From: Candidatus Villigracilis saccharophilus | GTDB lineage: Bacteria; Chloroflexota; Anaerolineae; Anaerolineales; Villigracilaceae | Assembly (NCBI GenBank): GCA_016709305.1 | Contig: JADJNA010000030.1 | Location: 1-63,588 of the forward strand | Reading direction: 5' to 3' | DNA: 63,588 bases | Part shown: piece by piece, positions 26,455 through 35,228 of the stretch | Layout of the letters: every line of letters starts with the position of its first letter | How positions within the stretch are numbered: the stretch's first letter is position 1 | Translations under genes and position numbers: made by a program | Notes under the pieces: generated by a model | Databases searched by the model: none | What the model was told of the DNA's origin: nothing | The model's input: only the letters and a program-made list of their open reading frames with translations

Positions 26455-28479
26455 TTACTCACCTGTCTTTGGTGCGGAGGATGAGCCTGGCAGGAGCGCC
26501 ATTTCTGCCAGATAGTAGGCGTATTCATACGCGGTAGTGGCTCCGCCTTCGCCGATGATCGGCTCGATTAATGCATTGCCGTTTGAATCGACTCCGGAAA
26601 TGATCTGATTTGTGAGCACGGTCATATCCGTAATAAGCGTTTTCATTTCCGGGCCAAAAGACATCGCCTGTAATTGCAGCGCTTTTGTAAGCAGCTGTTC
26701 AGACCAGCTTTTCATGTTATCCAAACAGAAAACCAAATTCGCGCTTTGTATTTTTATATTCTCTGTTGCATCAGCTGCTTGTCTGGCGAATTGAGCGTGT
26801 GAAGCGGTCTGTGAAATATATCCTTGATCGTTATAGCCGGGGTCGCCATTTTGAAGCAATCCAAAACCATCGTATGGGTCGTCAATTTTGCCATCGCTGT
26901 TCCAGTCCAAGTACTGAGCTGTGTTCATATTCCCGGTAAGTTGATTAATGATCTCCTCGTTTTTTTTCCGAACAATTTCCTCGTTACCGTTCGCGAATGC
27001 TTCCTGCAATTCATCCACGCTTGTATACAACCCGTCTGCCGCGCCCCATAATCCCTGGATGAGTGCGGTCTCCTGTGGGGCGGGTTCGAATACTGTCAGA
27101 ATATGCCGTACATGGACCAATGCCAGCGCAGGAAATACGGAGGATGCTGCAATATCGGCGGAGGATCTATCAGGAGCGGGATCATTGTCCGGTTCGATCG
27201 TAACTTCGATCTGGTCAAACAACGACAGGATATTCTCCTGATCGGGATTGGTGTAAACCAACTGCCCCTGGTCAGACTCATCCATTTTAAGTATGCCGAT
27301 ATTACGTCGGATCTCTCCGCTTCCAGCCAGCAGCCAAACCTCGTAATGGGAGCCAGCTTTCAGCGCGGGAAGATCGCCAAGTGTGATCGAGATCTTATCC
27401 ATCAGGGCGTTTTGGTCAGAGAAAACAACACGGCCAACGGGCTTGTCCTTATCCACCGATTGGAGAAATAAAGATCGAAAAGCGATAAAACTCGCTCCGA
27501 TCAGAATAAGAGTAAAGAAGCCTGCCCAGATCCAATTGAAAGAGCGCGTTTGATTTTTGTTCTTTGATGATTCAAGTGCGTGTTTGGCAATGCCGGCTGT
27601 GTTCTTTGAAATCCGCTGCCCATTGAGAACTGCTGTCAGTTCCTCGGCCATTTCGGTCGCGGAAGGATAGCGCAGCTTCTCATCTTTTGCGAGAGCGCGA
27701 TTGATGATGGCTTGCAGGTCTGGTGAGATCCCGAAAATTAGCGGCGGCGACTCGTTGATATGCTTCATCAAAACGCCAAAGGATGATTCTGCTTCGAAAG
27801 GCACTGCTCCTGCCAACATTTCATACAGGATCACGCCGAGTGAGTAGATATCGGATTTGCGGCTGACTTTATCGCCGCGCGCCTGTTCCGGGCTCATGTA
27901 AGCAGGAGTGCCGGAGACTGTTCCACTTGAGGTTTGGATGGATGAGTCGAGCAGGCGCACCAATCCAAAATCAGTCAATATCGGTTCTACATCCGCGGGT
28001 AAAGGCTCATCGGCATTGACCGGTCCGCTGGCGGAGCGCAGCATAACATTGGCGGGCTTGATATCCCGATGAACAATGTGGTGTGAATGGGCGTAATCAA
28101 TTGCGGCAGCAAGCGCGGAAATAATACGAGCGATCATATTTGGCGGAAGTTTTTCCTTGCGGGCGTGCAGAGCCTTTAGATAATTTGCAAGCGTCGCTCC
28201 CGGCACATATTCCATGATGAGACAGGGCTGACCTTCCACCAGATCATAGTCGAACATTTGAATGATGTTGGGGTGGCGCAGGCCTGCGACCACGCGCGCT
28301 TCACGTTCAAAACGTAAGCGTGTGTCCGGATCATGTTCAACATGATCGCGCATGATCTTTACGGCTACTTTTCGATTAAGTGATTTATGTTCACCCAGAT
28401 AGACTTCAGCCATACCCCCGCGCGCAATGAACTCACCGATCTGCACATTGCCAATCGTCTTCCCATTCCAGTTGGACAT
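26455..28479 (-). CDS. Ser/Thr protein kinase with RskA-like ectodomain
   Basis: 674 residues. The PknB-type kinase domain (1-290) is complete: ARGGMAEVYLG glycine loop, VAVKIM lysine, IVHRDIKPANVM catalytic loop, LTDFGLVRLLD and GTPAYMSPEQARGD. A single membrane helix lies near 320-345. Outside, residues of about 350-455 resemble the C-terminal domain of RskA-type anti-sigma factors (GSHYEVWLLAGSGEIRRNIG), and the last 200 residues are helical with no recognised family. A TATAAT box lies six bases before the ATG, so a leaderless transcript is likely. It should transmit an envelope signal to cytoplasmic phosphorylation targets. Confidence 0.88.
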   Translation of the reverse strand: MSNWNGKTIGNVQIGEFIARGGMAEVYLGEHKSLNRKVAVKIMRDHVEHDPDTRLRFEREARVVAGLRHPNIIQMFDYDLVEGQPCLIMEYVPGATLANYLKALHARKEKLPPNMIARIISALAAAIDYAHSHHIVHRDIKPANVMLRSASGPVNADEPLPADVEPILTDFGLVRLLDSSIQTSSGTVSGTPAYMSPEQARGDKVSRKSDIYSLGVILYEMLAGAVPFEAESSFGVLMKHINESPPLIFGISPDLQAIINRALAKDEKLRYPSATEMAEELTAVLNGQRISKNTAGIAKHALESSKNKNQTRSFNWIWAGFFTLILIGASFIAFRSLFLQSVDKDKPVGRVVFSDQNALMDKISITLGDLPALKAGSHYEVWLLAGSGEIRRNIGILKMDESDQGQLVYTNPDQENILSLFDQIEVTIEPDNDPAPDRSSADIAASSVFPALALVHVRHILTVFEPAPQETALIQGLWGAADGLYTSVDELQEAFANGNEEIVRKKNEEIINQLTGNMNTAQYLDWNSDGKIDDPYDGFGLLQNGDPGYNDQGYISQTASHAQFARQAADATENIKIQSANLVFCLDNMKSWSEQLLTKALQLQAMSFGPEMKTLITDMTVLTNQIISGVDSNGNALIEPIIGEGGATTAYEYAYYLAEMALLPGSSSAPKTGE

Positions 28480-28485
28480 TGCCGC

Positions 28486-28504
28486 ATTATACCCGAAGTA
28501 TAAT
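28486..28504. promoter_or_regulatory. Back-to-back -10 boxes for kinase and pncC
   Basis: ATTATA-cccgaag-TATAAT: the minus-strand TATAAT (28491-28486) serves the kinase gene six bases away and the plus-strand TATAAT (28499-28504) serves pncC. The boxes are only seven bases apart, so two polymerases could not bind at once. Confidence 0.55.
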
Positions 28505-28528
28505 GGTTCAAATTTTCAGGAGATCGGT

Positions 28529-29014
28529 ATGACAACTGTATTTGAAGAGGTATTGAAAGAAACAATACGCGTGCGTGGATATAAACTTGCCACGGCAGAA
28601 TCCTGTACTGGCGGATTGATTTCACACCGCATCACGAACATCTCCGGTTCGTCAGAATATTTTTCCGGCGGCGTGGTGGCATACTCCTATGAAGCCAAAA
28701 GCAAACTGCTTGGCGTTTCCTGGGATACGCTCAATATGCATGGTGCGGTCAGTAAAGAAGTGGTCCTTGAAATGGCGCTTGGTGCGCGGAAATTATTTGA
28801 CGCTGATATCGCTGTTTCGGTCAGCGGGGTGGCGGGGCCTGGCGGCGGAACGCCGGAAAAACCTGTTGGCTCAACCTGGTTTGGCCTTTCGGCTAGGGAT
28901 GGGAATTGGGTGCGTCATTTTCTGTGGGACGGCGATCGTAGGCAAAACAAACAATATTCGGCGGACGCGGCTTTGCAATTTGTTATTGATTATTTGGAAG
29001 GGAATGTCTCATGA
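28529..29014 (+). CDS. pncC: Nicotinamide-nucleotide amidohydrolase (CinA C-terminal domain)
   Basis: 161 residues, a stand-alone CinA C-terminal domain that deamidates NMN to NaMN in NAD recycling. Family signatures are ATAESCTGGLISHRIT, a GGVVAYSYEAKSKLLGV segment and SGVAGPGGGTPEKPVGS. The catalytic Ser-Lys pair is contained in the first two of these. I chose the ATG at 28529 for its CAGGAG site and fit to the family; the frame is open upstream into the kinase promoter. It overlaps the next gene by ATGA. Confidence 0.9.
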   Translation: MTTVFEEVLKETIRVRGYKLATAESCTGGLISHRITNISGSSEYFSGGVVAYSYEAKSKLLGVSWDTLNMHGAVSKEVVLEMALGARKLFDADIAVSVSGVAGPGGGTPEKPVGSTWFGLSARDGNWVRHFLWDGDRRQNKQYSADAALQFVIDYLEGNVS

Positions 29015-29715
29015 AAACCGTCACTATAATTTCTGCAAATGCTGAATGGCGCGTGATGAAGGAGCTGTATCCACATCTCGAGATTCAAAATTCACCCTAT
29101 GGCGAATTTGCTGAACATACTTTTGATGCCCAGCCTGTAATTTTATTCCACGGCGGGTGGGGGAAAATTTCAGCGGCGGCTTCCACACAATACGTCATCG
29201 ATCACTTTCAACCAGAGTTGATTGTCAATCTTGGGACTTGCGGCGGCTTTGAGGGATCGATCGAACGCGGAACGATCATTTTGGTCGAGAATACCATCGT
29301 TTATGACATCATTGAACAGATGTCAGATCCAGATGAAGCCATTGAGTATTATTCCACTGAAATGGATATGTCTTTCCTGCCGCGTATTTTGCCTGTCCCT
29401 GTTTTGCGCGGATTACTGGTCTCAGCCGACCGCGATATCGTCAGCACGGATATTCCAGCTTTGATCGAAAATTATAATGCGGTCGCCGCAGATTGGGAGT
29501 CGGGCGCGATCGCCTGGGTGGCGAAAAAGAATGCGATCAAGTGCCTGATCCTGCGCGGCGTGACCGACCTGGTCAACCCGCAGACGGGTGAAGCCTACGG
29601 GAATTATGATCTGTTCAGTCAGCGCACAAAAGAGGTGATGCGTAAGCTGTTTGATCAACTACCCAAATGGCAGGATGCGATCGAAAGTGTCGCACGGGGA
29701 TACAGAGGTTATTAA
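29011..29715 (+). CDS. Nucleoside phosphorylase / MTA-SAH nucleosidase-like protein
   Basis: 234 residues of the PNP/UDP phosphorylase superfamily. LFHGGWGKISAAASTQYVID and IVNLGTCGGF match the substrate and phosphate-binding loops of 5'-methylthioadenosine/S-adenosylhomocysteine nucleosidases, and AADWESGAIAWVA is the E-x-A type base-binding motif. The final acidic residue is in LRGVTDLV. It probably cleaves a purine nucleoside; whether MTA, SAH or another is unclear. ATGA overlap with pncC suggests a joint role in nucleotide or NAD salvage. Confidence 0.8.
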   Translation: MKTVTIISANAEWRVMKELYPHLEIQNSPYGEFAEHTFDAQPVILFHGGWGKISAAASTQYVIDHFQPELIVNLGTCGGFEGSIERGTIILVENTIVYDIIEQMSDPDEAIEYYSTEMDMSFLPRILPVPVLRGLLVSADRDIVSTDIPALIENYNAVAADWESGAIAWVAKKNAIKCLILRGVTDLVNPQTGEAYGNYDLFSQRTKEVMRKLFDQLPKWQDAIESVARGYRGY

Positions 29716-29731
29716 TTTCCGATACTCGTCA

Positions 29732-30217
29732 TTACAAGATAATTTCCATTGAATAATTATCCATGCTTTCGCGATAATTGGGGATCTTATAAAATCCCAC
29801 GCGTTTGTAAAAACTAATCGCGCGTTCCTGTTTCAAACTGGTTTGCAGCCAGACCCTTTCATATTTTTGCTTGCGCGCAAAATCGAGCAGGCGCGAGACA
29901 ACCTGATAGCCGATTTTTTGTCCGTGATACTCTTCAAGCAGCCAGAGCCGTTTTAACTCGGCAGTCTTCCCATCCAGTTTTTTTACCGCCCCCGTGCCGA
30001 CCAATTTGTCGTCATCCATCACTGCCAGAAATAACCCGCAATTTTCAACATACACCTTTTGAAAATTATCCACATCGCTTAACTCGCCTTCCTCCTCCAG
30101 AATATCGTAAAACTCCTGGACCGATTTTTCGGGAACAAAGATGCGTTGAGCTACAGCTGAAATCACGTATTTTGCTTCCGTTACCTGATTCGCCTGGATT
30201 TCTGTAATTCTGATCAT
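29732..30217 (-). CDS. GNAT N-acetyltransferase
   Basis: 161 residues. The acetyl-CoA-binding motif A is LKRLWLLEEYHGQKIGYQVV, where the Q/R-x-x-G-x-A loop is modified to HGQKIG. VWLQTSLKQERAISFYKRVGF is motif B with the conserved SFYKRVGF end. The substrate is unknown. A TAAAAT box lies six bases before the ATG, pointing to a leaderless transcript. Convergent with the phosphorylase gene and divergent from the MFS gene. Confidence 0.82.
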   Translation of the reverse strand: MIRITEIQANQVTEAKYVISAVAQRIFVPEKSVQEFYDILEEEGELSDVDNFQKVYVENCGLFLAVMDDDKLVGTGAVKKLDGKTAELKRLWLLEEYHGQKIGYQVVSRLLDFARKQKYERVWLQTSLKQERAISFYKRVGFYKIPNYRESMDNYSMEIIL

Positions 30218-30223
30218 CTCGTA

Positions 30224-30251
30224 ATTTTACCAATCTTCGAGGCGTTATAAT
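30224..30251. promoter_or_regulatory. Divergent -10 boxes for GNAT and MFS genes
   Basis: TAAAAT on the minus strand (30229-30224) faces the GNAT gene six bases away. TATAAT on the plus strand (30246-30251) faces the MFS gene, 17 bases from its ATG. No clear ribosome-binding site precedes either start. Confidence 0.4.
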
Positions 30252-30268
30252 TTCAGCGGTCAAACCTT

Positions 30269-31504
30269 ATGTTGAATCCTTCAGAAGAACGGGAAATCCA
30301 GAAAAGAAATTTTCGCTATGTGCAGATAGATGCGATCGGCGTCAGTATTTCGAATGTTGCCGCGCCCTTCCTGCCTGTCTTTCTAACACGCCTCGGCGCG
30401 AGTAATTTTCAGGTGGGTTTGCTCACATCCATGCCTGGCATGACCGGGCTGGTGCTCGCGATCATCGTCGGCCGTTTCCTGCAGACGCGCCGCAACATAG
30501 TTCCCTGGTACAGCGTCTCGCGCCTGCTTGTCATTTCATGTTTCACCATGACAGGTCTGTTCACATTCCTTTTATCAAAGGAATATGCGGTGATCGCCAC
30601 GCTTGCGGTCTGGGCGTTTGCCACGCTGCCGCAAACTGCCCTCGCGGTTGCGTTCTCGGTTGTCATGAATGCGGTTGCTGGACCTGAGGGACGTTACGCC
30701 CTGCTCAGCCGCCGCTGGGCAATCTTCGGTCTGACCAGCGTGGTCATGACTTTTCTTGTGACGCGTGTGATCGATCTGGTTGAGTTTCCGCGCAACTATG
30801 AGATGATGTTCTTCGGACTGTCCATTGGCGGATTGATCAGCTATTATTTTTCGAATCGGATCAAACTGCCGGATCAGGCTTCGCCTCCGCCCGCGCTTGC
30901 TCCATCCTCATCGGTTTGGGATTCAGCCCGGAATTATTTCTCCTTGATCCGCCATGAACCTGCGTTCATATCCTTCGCCACAAAAAAATTTGTGTATTTC
31001 TCTGCAATGACCTTGAGCGCGCCGATCATGCCGTTGTTCCTGGTCCGCGAGGTCAAAGCCACTGACTCACAGATCGGGACCATTACCATGACCATGACGC
31101 TCGTCATGCTGGTGGGATACTTCCTCTGGCCGTGGTCCTCCCGCAAATATGGCGGACGCTTTGTCCTGCTTGCCACGACATTCGGCATGATCTTCTATCC
31201 GGCGCTTACCGCCGCAACCCCGCAGGTTCCCCTCATCGTTCTATATGCAGGCATTGCGGGTCTTTTTCAGGCGGGGCTTGACCTGGTCTTCTTTGATGAG
31301 TTGATGAAAACTGTACCGCCCGAATATGGAGCGACCTTTGTCTCGCTGGCCCAGTCCATGCAATACTTATCCGCGATCATTGCGCCGCTGCTTGGCACTT
31401 GGATCGCGGACTATATCGGTCTCGGCGGCGCGTTATGGGTGAGCGCGGGCTTGAGGCTGTTGGGATTTATCTTGTTTTTGAAGAAAGATGCGCCCCCTGT
31501 TTAA
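30269..31504 (+). CDS. MFS transporter
   Basis: 411 residues, about twelve helices. The N-terminus FRYVQIDAIGVSISNVAAPFLPVFLTRLGASNFQVG, split by helix boundaries, resembles MFS_1 members annotated as sugar or drug transporters in Chloroflexota. GRFLQTRRNIVPW lies in the helix 2-3 loop. There is a central polar loop (DQASPPPALAPSSS). The substrate is not predictable. The gene is monocistronic: promoter box upstream, symmetrical hairpin downstream. Confidence 0.78.
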   Translation: MLNPSEEREIQKRNFRYVQIDAIGVSISNVAAPFLPVFLTRLGASNFQVGLLTSMPGMTGLVLAIIVGRFLQTRRNIVPWYSVSRLLVISCFTMTGLFTFLLSKEYAVIATLAVWAFATLPQTALAVAFSVVMNAVAGPEGRYALLSRRWAIFGLTSVVMTFLVTRVIDLVEFPRNYEMMFFGLSIGGLISYYFSNRIKLPDQASPPPALAPSSSVWDSARNYFSLIRHEPAFISFATKKFVYFSAMTLSAPIMPLFLVREVKATDSQIGTITMTMTLVMLVGYFLWPWSSRKYGGRFVLLATTFGMIFYPALTAATPQVPLIVLYAGIAGLFQAGLDLVFFDELMKTVPPEYGATFVSLAQSMQYLSAIIAPLLGTWIADYIGLGGALWVSAGLRLLGFILFLKKDAPPV

Positions 31505-31505
31505 T

Positions 31506-31547
31506 TCAGAAAATGGATGGTTTTCATTCATACCAACCATTTTCTGA
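31506..31547. terminator. Hairpin between convergent genes
   Basis: Sixteen-base arms TCAGAAAATGGaTGGT / ACCaACCATTTTCTGA with one mismatch and a ten-base loop, just after the MFS stop. There is no run of T after it on the plus strand, so termination strength is uncertain. Confidence 0.55.
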
Positions 31548-31555
31548 TTCCCGAT

Positions 31556-32755
31556 TTATTTCAGAGCGGCTGAGATCGCGTCTTTGATCTGCTGAGTATG
31601 GCCTGTCAAGTGGAAATTCGGTTGGAGTAGTACAGACCCGAAGCGATAAAAACTTCCTTTGTTTGAAACGAAATCATCAGGCAGGAAGGATATGTAGGCA
31701 AGAGTCTCTTCAGCCGCGCGGCGCAGTTCGCTCAACATTAATTCGATGCTTGGGTTTGCCGCAACAGTCGCCTGTACCTGGGCATGGACGTTGCTTCCAA
31801 ACCCGTCGTTGACCAGTTCATAGCCGTCGACCAGGCTGGTGAGATAGGCTTGATTAAAGCGTTCCCCCTGAATTAGGTGGGCGATAGTCTCAAGCGCGCT
31901 CCATTCCTGTGGAGCGGGACGAGCCATTGCCTGAGCATTTGTAGCTCCTTCAAAACAACCTTCTACTTCAGCCAATCCGACTTTATATAATTCACGAGCC
32001 TTACCGGCAAGTTCAACTGCGTTGAACGGAACCTCGGGCATGGGACGCCTGCTTAATTCCATCATGACGGTTCTTTTTTCACCGCCGCGATAGAAGACAA
32101 CCTCGATCTTGTCTCCGCCTTTCTTGCCCGCAATGGCATTTGGCAGACTGTAGGCATCGTTTTTGATCGAATGACCTGCCATTTCGACGATCACATCATT
32201 GGCTTGCAGTCCGCATTTTTGCGCGCCCATTCCATCCACGACACCATCCAGCCGCATGCCTTCACGGACTGGAACTCCCAGCGCACCGGCCTGCTCTTCG
32301 GTGAAATCGCCGGGAAAGATTCCCAGCATGGGACGGTTGGCGATCCGCAGGTCCAGTCCTGTTTCGAGCACGGATTTAAGATTTTCCAAGCTGCCCGTCC
32401 ATTCTGCGCGGAATCCTTCCGCTAATTTTAACCACGCGGAGTCATCAGGGACTTCATGATCCATTCGAATCAGCGTGCCGCCATCCATCTCGGTAACGGT
32501 AACAGTCACTTCGGTCGGGGCGGGATCGATGCTTGAGAACCATCGGAATTTGACCCGTTTGTCCTCCTCCAATTCAAGATAATGGCCGCTCGAGTAAAAA
32601 TCTCCATGCCACCAGAGATACATCCGTCCACGCGGATGTGGGTCGACCGTGGCAACATCACACAGCCATTCGCGCAGGGAAGTGGAATTGGTAAAGGCGC
32701 GGTAGGCAAGTTTCAGCGGGGCGTGTACATGTATTTCAGCAGATACAGTGGTCAT
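31556..32755 (-). CDS. SRPBCC - PDZ - DinB-like fusion protein
   Basis: 399 residues with three parts. Residues 1-140 are an AHSA1/SRPBCC ligand-binding domain (AEIHVHAPLKLAYRAFTNS, YLELEEDKRVKFRWF, WTGSLENLKSVLE). Residues of about 155-240 are a PDZ domain (MRLDGVVDGMGAQKCGLQANDVIVEMAGHSI). Residues of about 255-399 are DinB-like (PAPQEWSALETIAHLIQGE; HLTGHTQQI). DinB proteins are often metal-dependent thiol transferases; the histidines HLIQGE and HLTGH remain. No signal peptide is visible. AAAGGAG lies before the ATG. The combination is unusual and its task is unknown. Confidence 0.8.
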   Translation of the reverse strand: MTTVSAEIHVHAPLKLAYRAFTNSTSLREWLCDVATVDPHPRGRMYLWWHGDFYSSGHYLELEEDKRVKFRWFSSIDPAPTEVTVTVTEMDGGTLIRMDHEVPDDSAWLKLAEGFRAEWTGSLENLKSVLETGLDLRIANRPMLGIFPGDFTEEQAGALGVPVREGMRLDGVVDGMGAQKCGLQANDVIVEMAGHSIKNDAYSLPNAIAGKKGGDKIEVVFYRGGEKRTVMMELSRRPMPEVPFNAVELAGKARELYKVGLAEVEGCFEGATNAQAMARPAPQEWSALETIAHLIQGERFNQAYLTSLVDGYELVNDGFGSNVHAQVQATVAANPSIELMLSELRRAAEETLAYISFLPDDFVSNKGSFYRFGSVLLQPNFHLTGHTQQIKDAISAALK

Positions 32756-32969
32756 TGGGTCTCCTTTGTGGGTGATCGATATTTTCTATATTTTACATTG
32801 TATACCTGATTTGCCAGGCTCCGGCGATCTTCATAAATTGAAGCACGCTCTCATAAACGAGTAGTTTGTGAAGATCGTCACTTGTATTTGTGTCAATTCG
32901 ACGTACAATGATTACAGGTTGGAAACGATATCGAACACTGAAGAGATTATCCGCGCCTGGGAGGCAAAC

Positions 32970-35069
32970 GTGTCTGATGAGAGAAGTGAGTTTCGTGAAA
33001 AAGCTACCAAGCCGCATCGTCGGATAAATCCATGTTTCATGACGGGTAAGGGGTGCGTCTATACCGAACAAATTGACCGCGAGTTTGAGCATCGGCGTGA
33101 GAAGCAGTCATTTTCTGGTTTTATGATCCTTCCTTTTCGGCCTAATATTTCCGTATTTTATGATCTCTGTTTGAAGAGGTTTGTTTCCTCCTACGGGACG
33201 GCCAATGGACCCGTGAGCATTATCAAGGCGGATCAGGTCCGCAAGACCGGTTATGTGATCTGTGAAAAAATTTGCAAGAAGATCCAGGAATCGGATTTTG
33301 TCATCGCGGATATTTCCATGCCAAACGCCAATGTGTTTTATGAATTGGGGCTGGCCTATGGCATCGGTCAAAAGATCGTTACGATCTATCATTACAAAGA
33401 GACCTTCGGGGTGGAGATATCGAAATATCTTAGTGAAGCCGGTTGTAAATCATATGCGTATGAAGACCTTAAGCCGCTTATGATGGAACATTTCCCCATT
33501 AGTAATTATATTTGGCAGCGCAGCGCATCCTTCGCGGCTGAGACGATGCCGACCACATTGTTAATTGACAATCTGAACTTTCCGGGTGGGAGTTTTAACT
33601 CATTGGGAGAGCTGCATCCACAAGATGATATGGTCGGTGATATTTCTTTGAGTTTTGCTTCAAATGTAGCTGCCGCTGTCGGGGTCGCAATTGACAATAT
33701 CTCAACAGAAATAATAGGCGGCCAGCTTTCAATAAAAATTCCAGATACCTACTATCCATTAATAAATGAACTTCGCACAGCCAGGGAAGTACAGAAGGAT
33801 GCCAATTTTAACGACATCCTTGAGAAGATAGAGCAATCGTTCTGCGCGATCATTCGAACGGGCGGGAAGAATTGCAATCCGATGATGTATTTCTGGCTGG
33901 GGTATTGTCACGCGCGCGGCAAGAATGTCATACCGATCACGACCATTGCCAGGGAGGGCGAGGCGATCGATGACCTTGCATTTGATATTCGCGCACTTTG
34001 GCATATGACCTTTTCCCTGAAGGACCCATCTTCACTGGCAAGTGAAGTGGAGGAAACTCTTCATCAAATGATCCTCTCCGATTTCACGGAATGGTCACGC
34101 CGCAGGCTCTGGGATGAGATGCTGGAAAAGAGGGGAAAGGTTTCGATATTCACAGGCGCATTGCACAACAAGGATATCGGGCGCGAGATGATCGGTGACT
34201 GGGACCTGCGCGCCGCGTCTGAATTAACTTCCTACTTTGCAAGCCACCAATATCGTGCCACCATCGAGTCGCCCATTTACCAGATCGAGCATGTCGTCGG
34301 GAAGAAGATCGTCGGGCGGGACGTATATATCGAAAAACTGGAGGAGATGGTCAGTGAAAAGAACTGTGTGATCATCGCTTCCCCGGATGTCAATCCGCTC
34401 ACGGAACTTCTTCTTGGAAAAATTTATGGGGTGGATAAGGAATACTGGTTTGGTGCGGACCCGCAGTTTGACGCCGCAAATCACGCGCCTAACGCTGTGG
34501 TAGCTTTCAAACGCAAGCCGGTGGAGGAGGGCGCGACCGCAGATAATACCAGGGTCAACAGTACTTTTTATCGCGAATATACAGACCAGGGAGAAAGGGA
34601 ACGAGGGTTCCTTGCGCCTTTTGTAAAAAATAAAAAGATCGCGGGCAGCTTTGTCAGCCAGACCGCGACACCTGAACCATTTACGGTTCATGCTCATCTG
34701 GTTGTTGTGCCTAACCCATATTGTTCAAAATCCGAGACGCAAAAATTTATCGTTATATTGAACGGGGTCAGCGGTCCCGCCACATTTGCGCTGACCCACG
34801 TCCTGACAGGCGGTGTGAGCCGCGAATTCGTTTCTTATGGGCAGAATTTCGACCCCAATTCCGAGTCGGAGAAGATCCTAAAGCAGATCCTTGAGGAATT
34901 TAATTCCTCCCAGCGCGAGAAGCACGGATATCATTGCATCCTTGAGGTCAAGGTGGGACCGCTTACAGAAGGAGTTGACGTGAAATCACGCGGACGAGGC
35001 ATCTTTGACTGGCGGCATATCCTGGAATGGAAATTAATTCGCGGGGTCGTGTTTGAGCTGACAACGTAA
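32970..35069 (+). CDS. Multi-domain nucleoside 2-deoxyribosyltransferase-like protein
   Basis: About 699 residues from a GTG at 32970 preceded by TGGGAGG; a further in-frame GTG lies 102 bases upstream before any likely transcription start (TACAAT at 32906-32911). A short Cys pair region (PCFMTGKGCVYTEQI) leads into a domain with FMILPFRPNISVFYDL and VIADISMPNANVFYELGLAYG, the signature of TIR-like / nucleoside-deoxyribosyltransferase folds. A second, degenerate copy follows (FCAIIRTGGKNCNPMMYFWLG), and a third segment has VSIFTGALHNKDIGREM and CVIIASPDVNPLTELLLG. The C-terminus has FIVILNGVSGPATFALTHVL. It may bind or cleave a nucleotide such as NAD. Neighbour of a TIR-FGE gene. Confidence 0.7.
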   Translation: MSDERSEFREKATKPHRRINPCFMTGKGCVYTEQIDREFEHRREKQSFSGFMILPFRPNISVFYDLCLKRFVSSYGTANGPVSIIKADQVRKTGYVICEKICKKIQESDFVIADISMPNANVFYELGLAYGIGQKIVTIYHYKETFGVEISKYLSEAGCKSYAYEDLKPLMMEHFPISNYIWQRSASFAAETMPTTLLIDNLNFPGGSFNSLGELHPQDDMVGDISLSFASNVAAAVGVAIDNISTEIIGGQLSIKIPDTYYPLINELRTAREVQKDANFNDILEKIEQSFCAIIRTGGKNCNPMMYFWLGYCHARGKNVIPITTIAREGEAIDDLAFDIRALWHMTFSLKDPSSLASEVEETLHQMILSDFTEWSRRRLWDEMLEKRGKVSIFTGALHNKDIGREMIGDWDLRAASELTSYFASHQYRATIESPIYQIEHVVGKKIVGRDVYIEKLEEMVSEKNCVIIASPDVNPLTELLLGKIYGVDKEYWFGADPQFDAANHAPNAVVAFKRKPVEEGATADNTRVNSTFYREYTDQGERERGFLAPFVKNKKIAGSFVSQTATPEPFTVHAHLVVVPNPYCSKSETQKFIVILNGVSGPATFALTHVLTGGVSREFVSYGQNFDPNSESEKILKQILEEFNSSQREKHGYHCILEVKVGPLTEGVDVKSRGRGIFDWRHILEWKLIRGVVFELTT

Positions 35070-35090
35070 TATTACAAGCTGAGATGAACA

Positions 35091-35134
35091 GAAACTCCTT
35101 GCAGAAATTTAATGTCTACAAGGAGTTTTCGTTT
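35091..35134 (+). terminator. Terminator of the deoxyribosyltransferase-like gene
   Basis: Stem AAACTCCTTG / CAAGGAGTTT (35092-35101 with 35119-35128), with further TG-AGA/TCT-CA pairing inside, followed by TCGTTTT. It separates this gene from the TIR-FGE gene, so they are probably transcribed separately. Confidence 0.8.
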
Positions 35135-35190
35135 TGGCTATTTGCAGTTGTGCCAAAAATTACTTTGAAGATATAAAAAGAATTTTACCG

Positions 35191-35196
35191 TATAAT
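35191..35196 (+). promoter_or_regulatory. -10 box of the TIR-FGE gene
   Basis: Perfect TATAAT 32 bases before the ATG at 35229. The untranslated leader contains a small CCCG-cgtt-CGGG hairpin and a GGGGAAA sequence shortly before the start. Confidence 0.5.
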
Positions 35197-35228
35197 CTAA
35201 ACATCATCCCGCGTTCGGGGAAACCCAT

